From positions 1 through 64,000 of the forward strand of contig NZ_LQPM01000016.1 of NCBI RefSeq assembly GCF_002101815.1: a stretch of 64,000 bases of DNA, read 5' to 3'. Shown piece after piece: positions 22,474 to 30,976 of this stretch (its first letter is position 1; each line of letters begins with the position of its first letter). The DNA is from Mycobacterium paraense (lineage in GTDB: Bacteria > Actinomycetota > Actinomycetes > Mycobacteriales > Mycobacteriaceae). The translations under genes were made by a program, and so were the position numbers. The notes below the pieces were generated by a model. It saw only the letters and a program-made list of their open reading frames with translations, had not been told where the DNA came from and did no database searches.

Positions 22474-23529
22474 CTATCCCGCGACCGCCGCGGGCCCGCT
22501 CAGCTCCGAGGTCACCTCGTCGATCACGTCGTGGATGAACTGCATCTTGTCCAGCACCGCCACCGGCAACACGAACGGGTACAGGTCGTCGTGTCCCATC
22601 GAGCGGTTCACCATGTTCAGCGACCAGGACAGCGGCAGCCACATCTCGATGATGGTGGGAAAAGCGCTGGGGCCCAAAGGAGTACGGTCGAAGGTCGCCG
22701 ACGCCGGCGCGAACGCGCACCACGCCGAGGTGTCCAGGGTGTCGCGGATGTGCAGGTAGTGGGCGAACGTCTCGGCCCAGTCCTCGGCGGCGTGCATGGT
22801 CGCGTACGAGGAGACGAAGCTCTCCTGCCAACCGTCGGGCGCGCCCTCGTTGTAGTGGCGGTCCAGCGCCTCCTGGTAGTCCGCGTCGGGATCGCCGAAC
22901 AGCTCGGTGAACCGCGCCACGTACTCGCTCGACGGGGTGATCAGCCGGTAGAAGTAGTAGTGCCCGACCTCGTGGCGAAAGTGCCCGAGCAGCGTCCGGT
23001 ACGGCTCCTCCATCTCGACCCGCAGCTGCTCGCGGTGCACGTCGTCGCCCTCGGCGAGATCGATTGTGATGACGCCGTTCTCGTGGCCGGTGAACACCTT
23101 TTCGTGCGCGCTGGACAGCAGCCGAAAGCCCAGCCCGTAGTCCCGGTCGCGGTCGCGCCCGATGATCGGCAGCTTCATTTCGTGCAGCTCGGCGATCAGC
23201 CGCCGCTTGGCCGCCTCGGCGCGGGCGAACGCGGCCAGGCCCTCGGTGTCGGCGTCGTTGGGCCGCTCCAGCGTAAGCGCGCACGACGTGCACAGCCCGC
23301 CGGGCAGGTTGGTGGGCACCAGCCAATTACATTCGGCGAGATGGCGATTGGCGCACAGCTCGTATTCGGCGGCGCTGACGAAACCGGCCCGATCGGCGTC
23401 GTCGCCGTCGGTGATCACCAGTAGGGCCATCTGCTCGAGGGAGAACCCCAGCGCGCTGCCGCACGACAGGCACGCGGAGTTCTCGAACGTCAGGCGCTGG
23501 CCGCAGTTGGGGCAGTGGAAATCACGCAT
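22474..23529 (-). CDS. Zinc-ribbon zinc metallopeptidase (Rv2568c-like, COG4307/DUF2248 type)
   Basis: A 351-residue protein with an N-terminal zinc ribbon (Cys6, Cys9, Cys20, Cys23), a second Cys pair near 80-83, and a metallopeptidase core with His186-Glu187-x2-His190 (RHEVGHYYF). A downstream AEDWAETFAHYLH helix is a likely source of the third ligand. ATG at 23529 begins MRDFHCPNCG, as in M. tuberculosis Rv2568c. It overlaps the second transglutaminase gene by 8 bases. The context suggests it acts on the product or substrate of the transglutaminase/ATP-grasp system. Confidence 0.85.
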   Translation of the reverse strand: MRDFHCPNCGQRLTFENSACLSCGSALGFSLEQMALLVITDGDDADRAGFVSAAEYELCANRHLAECNWLVPTNLPGGLCTSCALTLERPNDADTEGLAAFARAEAAKRRLIAELHEMKLPIIGRDRDRDYGLGFRLLSSAHEKVFTGHENGVITIDLAEGDDVHREQLRVEMEEPYRTLLGHFRHEVGHYYFYRLITPSSEYVARFTELFGDPDADYQEALDRHYNEGAPDGWQESFVSSYATMHAAEDWAETFAHYLHIRDTLDTSAWCAFAPASATFDRTPLGPSAFPTIIEMWLPLSWSLNMVNRSMGHDDLYPFVLPVAVLDKMQFIHDVIDEVTSELSGPAAVAG

Positions 23530-24454
23530 GCAAGGGGTCGCCTTCAATAGGGTCTGTGTAGGGCACCACGTCGACGGCGACGTCGATCACGCTGTGCTCG
23601 GAGTTGGTGTAGATGATGCCGCGCAGCGGCGGGACGTCGGCGTAGTCACGCCCGCGGCCCACGACGATGTACCGCTCGTCGACCAGTTGGTCGTTAGTGG
23701 GATCGAGGCCCAGCCACTCGAACTGGCCGGGTTCCTGGGGGGTCCACACCGCCGCCCACGCGTGGGTGGCGTCGATACCGATCATCCGATCCTTTCCCGG
23801 GGGCGGGTCGGTGGCCAGGTAACCGGACACGTAGCTGGCCGCCAGACCGTTGGCGCGCAGGCAGGCGATCGCCAGCCTCGCAAAGTCCTGACATACCCCT
23901 TCCCGGGCCGCCAGAACCTCGCCGACCCCGGTGGAAATCGTCGTCGATCCCGAGCGGTAGGTGAAGTCGGCGAAAATCCGCGACGTGAGGTCGCGGAGCA
24001 CCTCGACCAGGGGCCGCTCGGGCGCGAAACTGGGCGCCGCGTACTCACGCACCTCGTCCGTGATCTCCGGCGGATTCAGGTCGAGGGCGAACTCCGTCGC
24101 CAGCGCTCCCCGGCGCCCGGCCGGCCGGGCGGCCTCCCACGGTTGCAGCGCCGGCCCGCTGCTGTACCGCTGCGCGGGCGGCGGATACACGTCGACGATG
24201 GAGTCGCTGGTGATGGTCAGGACCTGGTGCGGCTCGGTGACGTGGAAGTAGGAGCTGACGTTGCCGTAGCTGTCGACGCTGGTCGAGCTGTCGGCGGGCG
24301 CCGGGTCGATGGTCAGCACGTGCGCCACGCACCGCTGGCGTTGCGAGTCCCGCGGCGTCAGGAAGCCGCGGCCATAAGAGCTGGTCACGACGTCGGAATA
24401 GCGGTACTCGGTGCGATGGGTGACCCGATGCCGGCGGGCCTGGCCTTCTGACAC
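23522..24454 (-). CDS. Transglutaminase-like protein (Rv2569c-like)
   Basis: A 310-residue protein with an N-terminal bacterial transglutaminase-like beta domain (about 8-85) and a transglutaminase core. The triad is Cys188 (EGVCQDFARL), His231 (DATHAWAAVW) and Asp251 (GLDPTND). No signal peptide is present. It starts at GTG and is divergent from the YjbR gene by 71 bases. It is the second transglutaminase of this locus and lies in the opposite transcription unit from the first, so the cluster consists of two facing operons. Confidence 0.87.
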   Translation of the reverse strand: MSEGQARRHRVTHRTEYRYSDVVTSSYGRGFLTPRDSQRQRCVAHVLTIDPAPADSSTSVDSYGNVSSYFHVTEPHQVLTITSDSIVDVYPPPAQRYSSGPALQPWEAARPAGRRGALATEFALDLNPPEITDEVREYAAPSFAPERPLVEVLRDLTSRIFADFTYRSGSTTISTGVGEVLAAREGVCQDFARLAIACLRANGLAASYVSGYLATDPPPGKDRMIGIDATHAWAAVWTPQEPGQFEWLGLDPTNDQLVDERYIVVGRGRDYADVPPLRGIIYTNSEHSVIDVAVDVVPYTDPIEGDPLHA

Positions 24455-24525
24455 AGGCTGATCCCATCACACCCCGTTTGCCGATCGCGAGCCAAGCGCG
24501 CCGTTTCGGGAGCACAATCGAAAGC

Positions 24526-24915
24526 GTGGCCACGTGGAACGACGTCGCCCGCATCGTTGGTGAGCTGGCACTTACCTCCGAGCCGTCACCGCACGAGTGG
24601 CGGGTCGGCAAGAAGTTGCTGGCGTGGGAGCGGCCGCTGCGTTCGTCGGACCGCGAGGCGCTGGCGCACAACGGCGTCGAGCCGCCCGAGGGCGACATCC
24701 TCGGCGTCCGGGTCTCCGACGAGGGCGTCAAGTTCGCGTTGATCGCCGACGAGCCGGGGGTCTACTTCACCACCCCGCATTTCGACGGCTACCCGGCGGT
24801 GCTGATCAGGCTGGCCGAGATCGGGGTGCGCGACCTCGTGGAGGTGATCACCGAGGCCTGGCTCACGCAGGCGCCGAAGAAACTCGTCCAGGAGTACCTG
24901 GCCGATTCGCTATGA
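24526..24915 (+). CDS. MmcQ/YjbR family DNA-binding-fold protein (Rv2570-like)
   Basis: A 129-residue protein with the YjbR fold: WRVGKKLLAWERPLR near the N terminus, GVKFALIADEPGVYFTTPHFDGYPAVLIRL in two strands and VITEAWLTQAPKKLV at the end. The GTG start gives the same length as M. tuberculosis Rv2570. Upstream codons are not conserved. Its stop overlaps the convergent FUSC-like gene by 6 bases. YjbR proteins share a fold with DNA-binding domains, but DNA binding has not been shown for this group. Confidence 0.83.
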   Translation: MATWNDVARIVGELALTSEPSPHEWRVGKKLLAWERPLRSSDREALAHNGVEPPEGDILGVRVSDEGVKFALIADEPGVYFTTPHFDGYPAVLIRLAEIGVRDLVEVITEAWLTQAPKKLVQEYLADSL

Positions 24916-25941
24916 GCGCAGGTCGATGACCCGCTGCAGGTCGTCGACGCAGGCCTGGACGGCGTCGGCGAGCACCACCTGCGTTCTCTCGCGGGCGGCG
25001 GCGTGCAGCTCCGAGGCGTGGTGGCGCGCGGAGGCGGTGTAGGCGCAGGCCCCTGCGGGGTCGGACTCGGCCAGCGCCGTCGCGGCCGCGAGCACCACCA
25101 GCACGCTGTGCACCGGCTGCGGGAGCCGCGCGCAGCAGCCGTCCACGCCGGGCGCGACGGCCCGGGCCAGCTCCAGCACCGAGCCGGCCAGCAGCGCCAC
25201 GTGCACGGCCTGGTGGTCGGCGGCCCGCACGGCGTCGCGCAGCCCGAAGCGGCGTGGCGCGATCCGCACGACCTGGTGGGCGGTGGTGCGTGCCTCGATG
25301 AGCCCGCCGAGCTGTGCGTGCACCCGATCGACGGCCGACAGCGGCCAGTCGGGCGGGGGCTCCCGGCGCCCGGCGGCGAGGTCCGCCGCGCGGGTCAGGA
25401 CGCCCTGCAGCACGCCCAACACGCCGACGCGGGCGCTGCGCAGCAGCGCCAAGGGATCCGCCGGGAACAGCAGCACGGCGAAGACGATCGCCACGAGGCC
25501 GCCGATCAGCGCGTCGTAGGTGCGCTCGAAGCCGACATTGGTGCGATACAGGGCCAGCACCAGGATCGCGGAGATGGCGGTCTGGTTGGCGAACATCATG
25601 CCCTGCCCGATGAAGCCGTGCCCGATGAGCACGGCGACGACCAGCGCCAGGAACGCCGCGACCGCGATGGCGAGCGCACCCGGCCCGAGCACACCCTGCA
25701 CCGCGATGCCCACGCCGATCCCCAGAATCACGCCGAAGATCATCTGCACGGCGCGCATCGCGCGCAGCACGTTACTGATCGACAGCGACACCGCGGCGGC
25801 GATCGGCGCGAAGAACGGCTGCGGGTGACCGAGCAGGTCGTGCGCGAGGTACCAGGACAGACCTGACGCGACCGACGTCTGGACGAGGTAGAACCACAGC
25901 GCGCGGAGCCGTTTGACGCCGGCGCGCGCTGCTCGTTTCAT
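24910..25941 (-). CDS. FUSC-like (aromatic acid exporter type) membrane protein (Rv2571c-like)
   Basis: A 343-residue protein with about five or six membrane helices in the first 165 residues, including HPQPFFAPIAAAVSLS, typical of the FUSC/ArAE N-terminal region, followed by a long helical cytoplasmic part rich in Ala, Val and Arg. Family members export aromatic or phenolic acids, but substrate specificity cannot be read from sequence. The start lies 9 bases from the stop of the deazaflavin-type reductase gene, so it is probably the third gene of the aspS transcript. Confidence 0.78.
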   Translation of the reverse strand: MKRAARAGVKRLRALWFYLVQTSVASGLSWYLAHDLLGHPQPFFAPIAAAVSLSISNVLRAMRAVQMIFGVILGIGVGIAVQGVLGPGALAIAVAAFLALVVAVLIGHGFIGQGMMFANQTAISAILVLALYRTNVGFERTYDALIGGLVAIVFAVLLFPADPLALLRSARVGVLGVLQGVLTRAADLAAGRREPPPDWPLSAVDRVHAQLGGLIEARTTAHQVVRIAPRRFGLRDAVRAADHQAVHVALLAGSVLELARAVAPGVDGCCARLPQPVHSVLVVLAAATALAESDPAGACAYTASARHHASELHAAARERTQVVLADAVQACVDDLQRVIDLRS

Positions 25942-25950
25942 CGCTCGCGG

Positions 25951-26382
25951 TCAGGCGCGCTGCAACTCGAACAGCGGAATGACCCTGCTCGTCTTGGACT
26001 GATACTCGGCGAACCCGGGCGCCGCGGCGGCGACCTTGTCGAACAGCTCGTCGCGCTCGGCGCGCGGCAGTTCGTGGGCGGTCACGTCGAACTCCTCGGT
26101 GCCGATCTCCACGTGCGCCGCCGGGTTGGCGCGCAGGTTGTGCACCCAGGCCGGGTTGACCGGCGCGCCGGCGAACGAGCCGATGATGATCAGCTTGCCG
26201 TCGATGCGGAAGTAGGCCAGCGGGTTGACCCGGGGCTGGCCCGACTTGGCGCCCGTGGTGGTCAGCAGCAGCAGGTTGGCGCCCTCGAACTGGCCCCCGA
26301 CCTTGCCCTGGTTGGCGCGGAACTCGTCGATGATGCTCGTGTTGAAGGCGTGGATGGTCTCGGCGTCAGGTGTTTCCGTCAT
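25951..26382 (-). CDS. Deazaflavin (F420)-dependent nitroreductase family protein
   Basis: A 143-residue split-barrel protein of the F420H2-dependent reductase family, shown by [44 protein letters not shown] and the VIPLFEL end. M. tuberculosis relatives include the Ddn group. It is probably an F420H2-dependent reductase with an unknown substrate. The ATG overlaps the aspS stop (ATGA, 26379-26382), an unusual partner for a synthetase gene, so translation is probably coupled. Confidence 0.87.
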   Translation of the reverse strand: MTETPDAETIHAFNTSIIDEFRANQGKVGGQFEGANLLLLTTTGAKSGQPRVNPLAYFRIDGKLIIIGSFAGAPVNPAWVHNLRANPAAHVEIGTEEFDVTAHELPRAERDELFDKVAAAAPGFAEYQSKTSRVIPLFELQRA

Positions 26383-28160
26383 GCCCGCTCAACCTTCTCC
26401 GGCTTGGCATCTATTCCGGACTCCTTGCGCTGCTGCGCGGTGATCGGGGCGGGCGCGTCGGTGAGCGGGTCGACGCCGCCGCCCGTCTTCGGGAAGGCGA
26501 TCACCTCGCGGATCGAGTCGACGCCGGACAGCAGCGCGTTGATCCGGTCCCAGCCGAACGCGATGCCGCCGTGCGGGGGTGCGCCAAACGTGAACGCCTC
26601 CAACAGGAATCCGAACTTCTCCTCCGCCTCGGCCTTGTCCAGGCCCATCACCGCGAACACCCGCTCCTGGATGTCGCGGCGGTGGATACGGATCGAGCCG
26701 CCGCCGATCTCGTTGCCGTTGCAGACGATGTCGTAGGCGTCGGCCAGCACGCTGCCGGGATCCTTGTCGACCGCGTCCTCGAACTCCGGCTTCGGCGAGG
26801 TGAACGCGTGGTGCACGGCCGTCCACGCCCCGGCGCCGACCGCCACGTCGCCGGCGGCGGTCGCGTCCTCGGCGGGCTCGAACAGCGGCGGGTCGACCAC
26901 CCACACGAACGCCCATGCGTCGGGGTCGATCAGGCCCAGCCGCTTGGCGATCTCGCCGCGCGCCGCGCCCAGCAGCGCCCGCGACGGCTTCGGCGGGCCC
27001 GCCGAGAAGAAGATGCAGTCGCCCGGCTTGGCGCCGACGTGGCCGGCCAGCCCGCCGCGCTCGGCGTCGGACAGGTTCTTGGCGACCGGGCCGGCCAGCT
27101 CGCCGTCCTCGCCGACCAGCACGTAGGCCAGCCCGCGATGCCCGCGCTGCTTGGCCCATTCCTGCCAGCCGTCCAGGGTGCGCCGCGGCTGCGAGGCGCC
27201 GCCGGGCATGACGACCGCGCCGACGTAGGGCGCCTGGAAGACGCGAAAGGTGGTGTCGGAGAAGAACTCCGTGCACTCGACGAGCTCCAGCCCAAAGCGC
27301 ATGTCGGGCTTGTCGGAGCCGAACCGGCGCATGGCGTCGGCGTAGCTGATCCGCGGGATCGGCGTCGGGATCTGGTAGCCGATCAGCGCCCACAGCGCGG
27401 TCAGGATCTCCTCGGAGACGGCGATGATGTCCTCGGCGTCGACGAAGCTCATCTCCATGTCGAGCTGGGTGAACTCGGGCTGCCGGTCGGCGCGGAAGTC
27501 CTCGTCGCGGTAGCAGCGGGCGATCTGGTAGTAGCGCTCCATCCCGGCCACCATCAGCAACTGCTTGAACAGCTGCGGGCTCTGCGGCAGGGCGTAGAAC
27601 GAACCGGGGTGCAGGCGGGACGGCACCAGGAAGTCGCGGGCGCCCTCCGGGGTCGAGCGGGTGATGGTCGGCGTCTCGATCTCGACGAAGTCGTGCCGCG
27701 CCAGCACCGCGCGGGCCGCGGCATTCACCTTGGAGCGCAACCGCATTGCCGCGGCCGGCCCGTCGCGGCGCAGGTCGAGGTAGCGGTACTTCAGCCGGAG
27801 CTCCTCACCGGCCGGCTCGTCCAGCTGGAACGGCAGCGGCGCGCTCTCCCCCAGCACGGTCAGCGAGGTGGCGTTGACCTCGATGTCGCCGGTCGCGATC
27901 TCCGGGTTGGCGTTGCCCTCCGGGCGGACCTCGACGACGCCGGTGACCGCGACGCAGAACTCGGCCCGCAGCCGGTGGGCCTGGGCCAGGACGTCGGCCG
28001 CGCGGAACACCACCTGGGCGACCCCGGAGGCGTCGCGCAGGTCGATGAAGATCACCCCGCCGTGGTCGCGGCGGCGGGCCACCCAACCGGCCAACGTCAC
28101 CTGCTGGCCGGCGTCGCTGCTTCTCAGCGAACCGGCGGCGTGGCTGCGCAGCACAAACAC
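26379..28160 (-). CDS. aspS: Aspartyl-tRNA synthetase, probably non-discriminating
   Basis: A 593-residue class IIb synthetase with an N-terminal OB-fold anticodon domain (about 1-105), the catalytic core with [11 protein letters not shown] and [25 protein letters not shown], a GAD insertion, and GGIAFGWDR motif 3. Mycobacteria lack AsnRS and rely on GatCAB, so this AspRS is expected to charge both tRNA-Asp and tRNA-Asn. The start is GTG ([10 protein letters not shown]), as in M. tuberculosis. It is divergent from the ketopantoate-reductase-like gene by 23 bases. Confidence 0.97.
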   Translation of the reverse strand: MFVLRSHAAGSLRSSDAGQQVTLAGWVARRRDHGGVIFIDLRDASGVAQVVFRAADVLAQAHRLRAEFCVAVTGVVEVRPEGNANPEIATGDIEVNATSLTVLGESAPLPFQLDEPAGEELRLKYRYLDLRRDGPAAAMRLRSKVNAAARAVLARHDFVEIETPTITRSTPEGARDFLVPSRLHPGSFYALPQSPQLFKQLLMVAGMERYYQIARCYRDEDFRADRQPEFTQLDMEMSFVDAEDIIAVSEEILTALWALIGYQIPTPIPRISYADAMRRFGSDKPDMRFGLELVECTEFFSDTTFRVFQAPYVGAVVMPGGASQPRRTLDGWQEWAKQRGHRGLAYVLVGEDGELAGPVAKNLSDAERGGLAGHVGAKPGDCIFFSAGPPKPSRALLGAARGEIAKRLGLIDPDAWAFVWVVDPPLFEPAEDATAAGDVAVGAGAWTAVHHAFTSPKPEFEDAVDKDPGSVLADAYDIVCNGNEIGGGSIRIHRRDIQERVFAVMGLDKAEAEEKFGFLLEAFTFGAPPHGGIAFGWDRINALLSGVDSIREVIAFPKTGGGVDPLTDAPAPITAQQRKESGIDAKPEKVERA

Positions 28161-28183
28161 TCCCTTTCCCGAGGTTGGAACGA

Positions 28184-29104
28184 GTGCCCAGTCTAGAGGC
28201 AGGTAATTTCGGTCCTATCGTCACCAACATCGCACTCGTCGGTCCCGGCGCCGTCGGCACGACGGTCGCCGCGCTGCTGCACAGGGCCGGGCATCCGGTG
28301 CTGCTGTGCGGCCACACGCCCCGCGACGGCATCGAATTGCGGCCCGACGGCGCCGATCCCATCGTCGTCCCCGGTCCGGTGCACACCGATCCCGCCGAGG
28401 TGAGCGGCCCCGTCGACCTCCTGGTGCTGGCGGTCAAGGCCACCCAGAACGACGACGCGGCACCCTGGTTGGCCCGCCTGTGCGGCGAGCACACCATCGT
28501 CGTCGTGCTGCAGAACGGGGTCGAGCAGGTCGAGCAGGTGCAGCCGCACTGCCCGTCGTCGCCGGTGGTCCCCGGGATCGTCTGGTACAGCGCCGAGACG
28601 CAACCGCAAGGGTGGGTGCGGCTGCGCACCGAGGCCCGGCTGGTGCTGCCGTCGGGCCCCTCGGCGGAAACCGTCGCCGAGTTGCTGCGCGGCGCCGGCT
28701 GCCAGGTGGACTGCGACCCCGATTTCCTTACCGCCGCGTGGCGCAAGCTGCTCACCAACGCGCTGGCCGGCTTCATGGCGCTGTCGCGGCGCCGGTCCGG
28801 CATGTTCCGCCGCGACGACGTCGCCGAACTGTCGCGGCGCTATGTGGCCGAATGCCTGGCCGTCGCGCGGGCGGAGGGCGCCCGGCTGCCCGACGACGTG
28901 GTCGACGAGCTGCCCGGGCTCTTCCGGCATGCCCCCGAGGACATGGGCACCTCGATTTTGGCCGACGCCGAGGGCCGCCGGCGGATGGAGTGGGACATCC
29001 GCAACGGCGTGATCGTCCGGAAGGGCCGCGCCCACGGGCTGGCGACGCCGATCAGCGACGTGCTGGTGCCGCTTCTGGCGGCGGCGGGCGACGGCCCGGG
29101 CTAG
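28184..29104 (+). CDS. Ketopantoate reductase family protein (Rv2573-like)
   Basis: A 306-residue NAD(P)H-binding protein starting with a Rossmann motif ([17 protein letters not shown]) and a conserved VKATQN segment. The C-terminal helical domain contains [15 protein letters not shown] and ends in [21 protein letters not shown], typical of PanE/ApbA. It may reduce ketopantoate for pantothenate synthesis or a related 2-oxoacid. GTG at 28184, with GAGG 9 bases upstream, is the best start. TTG at 28175 adds three residues. The first 15 residues before the Rossmann strand are not conserved. Confidence 0.83.
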   Translation: MPSLEAGNFGPIVTNIALVGPGAVGTTVAALLHRAGHPVLLCGHTPRDGIELRPDGADPIVVPGPVHTDPAEVSGPVDLLVLAVKATQNDDAAPWLARLCGEHTIVVVLQNGVEQVEQVQPHCPSSPVVPGIVWYSAETQPQGWVRLRTEARLVLPSGPSAETVAELLRGAGCQVDCDPDFLTAAWRKLLTNALAGFMALSRRRSGMFRRDDVAELSRRYVAECLAVARAEGARLPDDVVDELPGLFRHAPEDMGTSILADAEGRRRMEWDIRNGVIVRKGRAHGLATPISDVLVPLLAAAGDGPG

Positions 29105-29113
29105 ATTCGAGCC

Positions 29114-29611
29114 ATGTTCCCCTGCGAGCGCGTCGACCTGAGCTTCGTCGACAGCGCGCCGTTCCGCTTTTCCAACAGTGTCGACCTGGCCGTCACCCCC
29201 GAGCAGCTGTTCGAGGTGCTGGCCGACGCCGAGTCCTGGCCGCGCTGGGCGCCGGTGATCACCAAGGTCACCTGGACCAGTCCCGAGCCGTTCGGCGTCG
29301 GCACCACCCGCACGGTCGAGATGCGCGGTGGCATGGTCGGCAACGAGGAGTTCCTCGCGTGGGAGCCGTTCTCCCGCATGGCATTCCGGTTCAACGAGTG
29401 CTCCACCCAGGCCGTCGCCGCGTTCGCCGAGGATTACCGGGTCGAGGTGACCCCCGGCGGCTGCCGGCTGACCTGGATCATGGCGCAGAAGCCGGCCGGC
29501 CCGGCGTGGCCGGCGATGTTCGTGGCGCGGCCGCTGCTGAACCTGGGCCTGCGCCGGTTCCTGCGCAACCTGCGCAGCTACACCGACGCCCTTGCGACCC
29601 GGCAACCTTAG
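29114..29611 (+). CDS. SRPBCC (START-like) family protein (Rv2574-like)
   Basis: A 165-residue protein with a polyketide-cyclase/START-like fold: FSNSVDLAVTPEQLFEVLADAESWPRW near the N terminus, TTRTVEMRGG in the middle and CRLTWIMAQKPAG before a C-terminal helix. These proteins bind hydrophobic ligands in a helix-grip pocket. No ligand is known here. The ATG is 9 bases after the previous stop, and the zinc peptidase gene follows 9 bases later, so a three-gene operon is likely. Confidence 0.84.
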   Translation: MFPCERVDLSFVDSAPFRFSNSVDLAVTPEQLFEVLADAESWPRWAPVITKVTWTSPEPFGVGTTRTVEMRGGMVGNEEFLAWEPFSRMAFRFNECSTQAVAAFAEDYRVEVTPGGCRLTWIMAQKPAGPAWPAMFVARPLLNLGLRRFLRNLRSYTDALATRQP

Positions 29612-29620
29612 GAGCGTGCG

Positions 29621-30496
29621 ATGACCTTCAACGAGGGCATGCAGATCGACACCAGCACCGCGTCGTCGTCCGGTGGCGGCGGCATGGGGATGGCCCTGGG
29701 GGGCGGCGGAATCGGGCTGCTGATCCTCATCGGCGCGTTGTTTTTCGGAATCGACCCGGGCCGCGTGATGAACTCGCAGATGAACACCGGCGGCTATTCG
29801 GCACCCGGTTTCGACCTGAGCCAGTGCAAGACCGGGGCCGACGCCAACAAGTACGTGCAGTGCCGCGTGATCGCGACCGGCAACTCCGTGGATGCGGTGT
29901 GGCATCAGCTGATGCCGGGCTACACCCGCCCGCACGTGCGCCTGTTCACCGGCTCGGTCGACACCGGCTGCGGGCCCGCCACCACCGCGGTGGGCCCGTT
30001 CTACTGCCCGGTGGACCAGACCGCGTACTTCGACACCGACTTCTTCAAGGAGCTGGTCGACCGATTCGGTTCCAGCGGTGGGCCTTTCGCGCAGGAGTAC
30101 GTGGTCGCGCACGAGTACGGCCACCACGTGCAGCAGCTGCAGGGCATCCTGGGCCGCTCCCAGCAGGGGGCGCAGGGCGCCGGCGGCAACGGCGTGCGCA
30201 CCGAGCTACAGGCCGACTGCTACGCCGGGATCTGGGCGCACTACGCGTCGACGGTGAAGCAGGAAAGCACCGGCGTGCCGTACCTGCAGCCGTTGAGCGA
30301 CCAGGACATCGCCGACGCGCTCTCGGCGGCGGCGTCGGTGGGCGATGACCGGATTCAGAAGGAGTCGACGGGACGCGTCAACCCCGAGTCGTGGACGCAC
30401 GGCTCGTCGGCGGAACGGCAGAAGTGGTTCACCATCGGGTACCAGACCGGCGACCCGCACAAGTGCGACACGTTCTCCGCGACGAACCTGGGCTAG
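29621..30496 (+). CDS. Neutral zinc metallopeptidase, YpfJ family (Rv2575-like)
   Basis: A 291-residue membrane-anchored protein. It has a Gly-rich N terminus, one membrane helix (about 28-45) and an extracytoplasmic peptidase domain with His164-Glu165-x2-His168 (VAHEYGHHVQ) and a downstream TELQADCYAGIWAHY helix supplying the third ligand. Four cysteines (Cys69, Cys81, Cys117, Cys129) could form disulfides. A GGAG Shine-Dalgarno precedes the ATG. The substrate is unknown. Its TAG abuts the convergent stop of the next gene. Confidence 0.88.
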   Translation: MTFNEGMQIDTSTASSSGGGGMGMALGGGGIGLLILIGALFFGIDPGRVMNSQMNTGGYSAPGFDLSQCKTGADANKYVQCRVIATGNSVDAVWHQLMPGYTRPHVRLFTGSVDTGCGPATTAVGPFYCPVDQTAYFDTDFFKELVDRFGSSGGPFAQEYVVAHEYGHHVQQLQGILGRSQQGAQGAGGNGVRTELQADCYAGIWAHYASTVKQESTGVPYLQPLSDQDIADALSAAASVGDDRIQKESTGRVNPESWTHGSSAERQKWFTIGYQTGDPHKCDTFSATNLG

Positions 30497-30928
30497 CTAG
30501 CCCCTGCCCGTGCAGGTGACGGTGGTCGTGGCGTCCTGGTGGGCGACCACCTGGCCGTCCACGGCGATCTCGCAGTGGAACTGCGCGGGACCGTTGCCCG
30601 AGTCCGGCCAGTGCAGCATCCCGCTGGCGGTGATGCTCGCCCACTGGGCGGGGTTCGCCAGCGTGGCCGTGTAGGTGACCGGCGCTCCCCCGCTCAGCGG
30701 CGCCTGCACGCTGGTCATGAACTTCGACGGGTCCGCGTTGTAGGCGGCCTGGCTGGGCGGATCGGAACTCACGTAGTTGACCGTGGCGGTGAGGTTGTTG
30801 GGGCTCGACACGGTGTAGGTCACCTGGTGGGCATCCGCATGGGCAGTCGCGGGGATGACGGCCGCCGCGGCAGCCGCTGCAAACGTGGCCGACGCGACGG
30901 CGCTGATCACTTTTCGCACGTTCGTCAT
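30497..30928 (-). CDS. Secreted protein with MmpS-like beta layout (Rv2576c-like)
   Basis: A 143-residue protein with a Sec signal peptide (Arg-Lys near residue 5, hydrophobic Ala-rich core, cleavage probably after ATAHADA at about 31). The mature part is beta-rich (TYTVSSPNNLTATVNYV, PVTYTATL, CEIAVDGQVV) with two cysteines (about 119 and 139) that could pair. Function is unknown. ATG at 30928 is chosen because the signal peptide begins there. Its stop lies directly beside the stop of the zinc peptidase gene within a GGGCTAGCTAGCCC palindrome. Confidence 0.8.
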   Translation of the reverse strand: MTNVRKVISAVASATFAAAAAAAVIPATAHADAHQVTYTVSSPNNLTATVNYVSSDPPSQAAYNADPSKFMTSVQAPLSGGAPVTYTATLANPAQWASITASGMLHWPDSGNGPAQFHCEIAVDGQVVAHQDATTTVTCTGRG

Positions 30929-30976
30929 ATCGAAAACGCTACCGGATTCGTTACCTGCCTCAGGTATGAAGCAGCT

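Noticed and set aside
19574..23326. 1250-codon open frame on the minus strand across the ATP-grasp gene and its neighbours
   Set aside because: It overlaps three convincing genes in other frames and has no recognisable domain.
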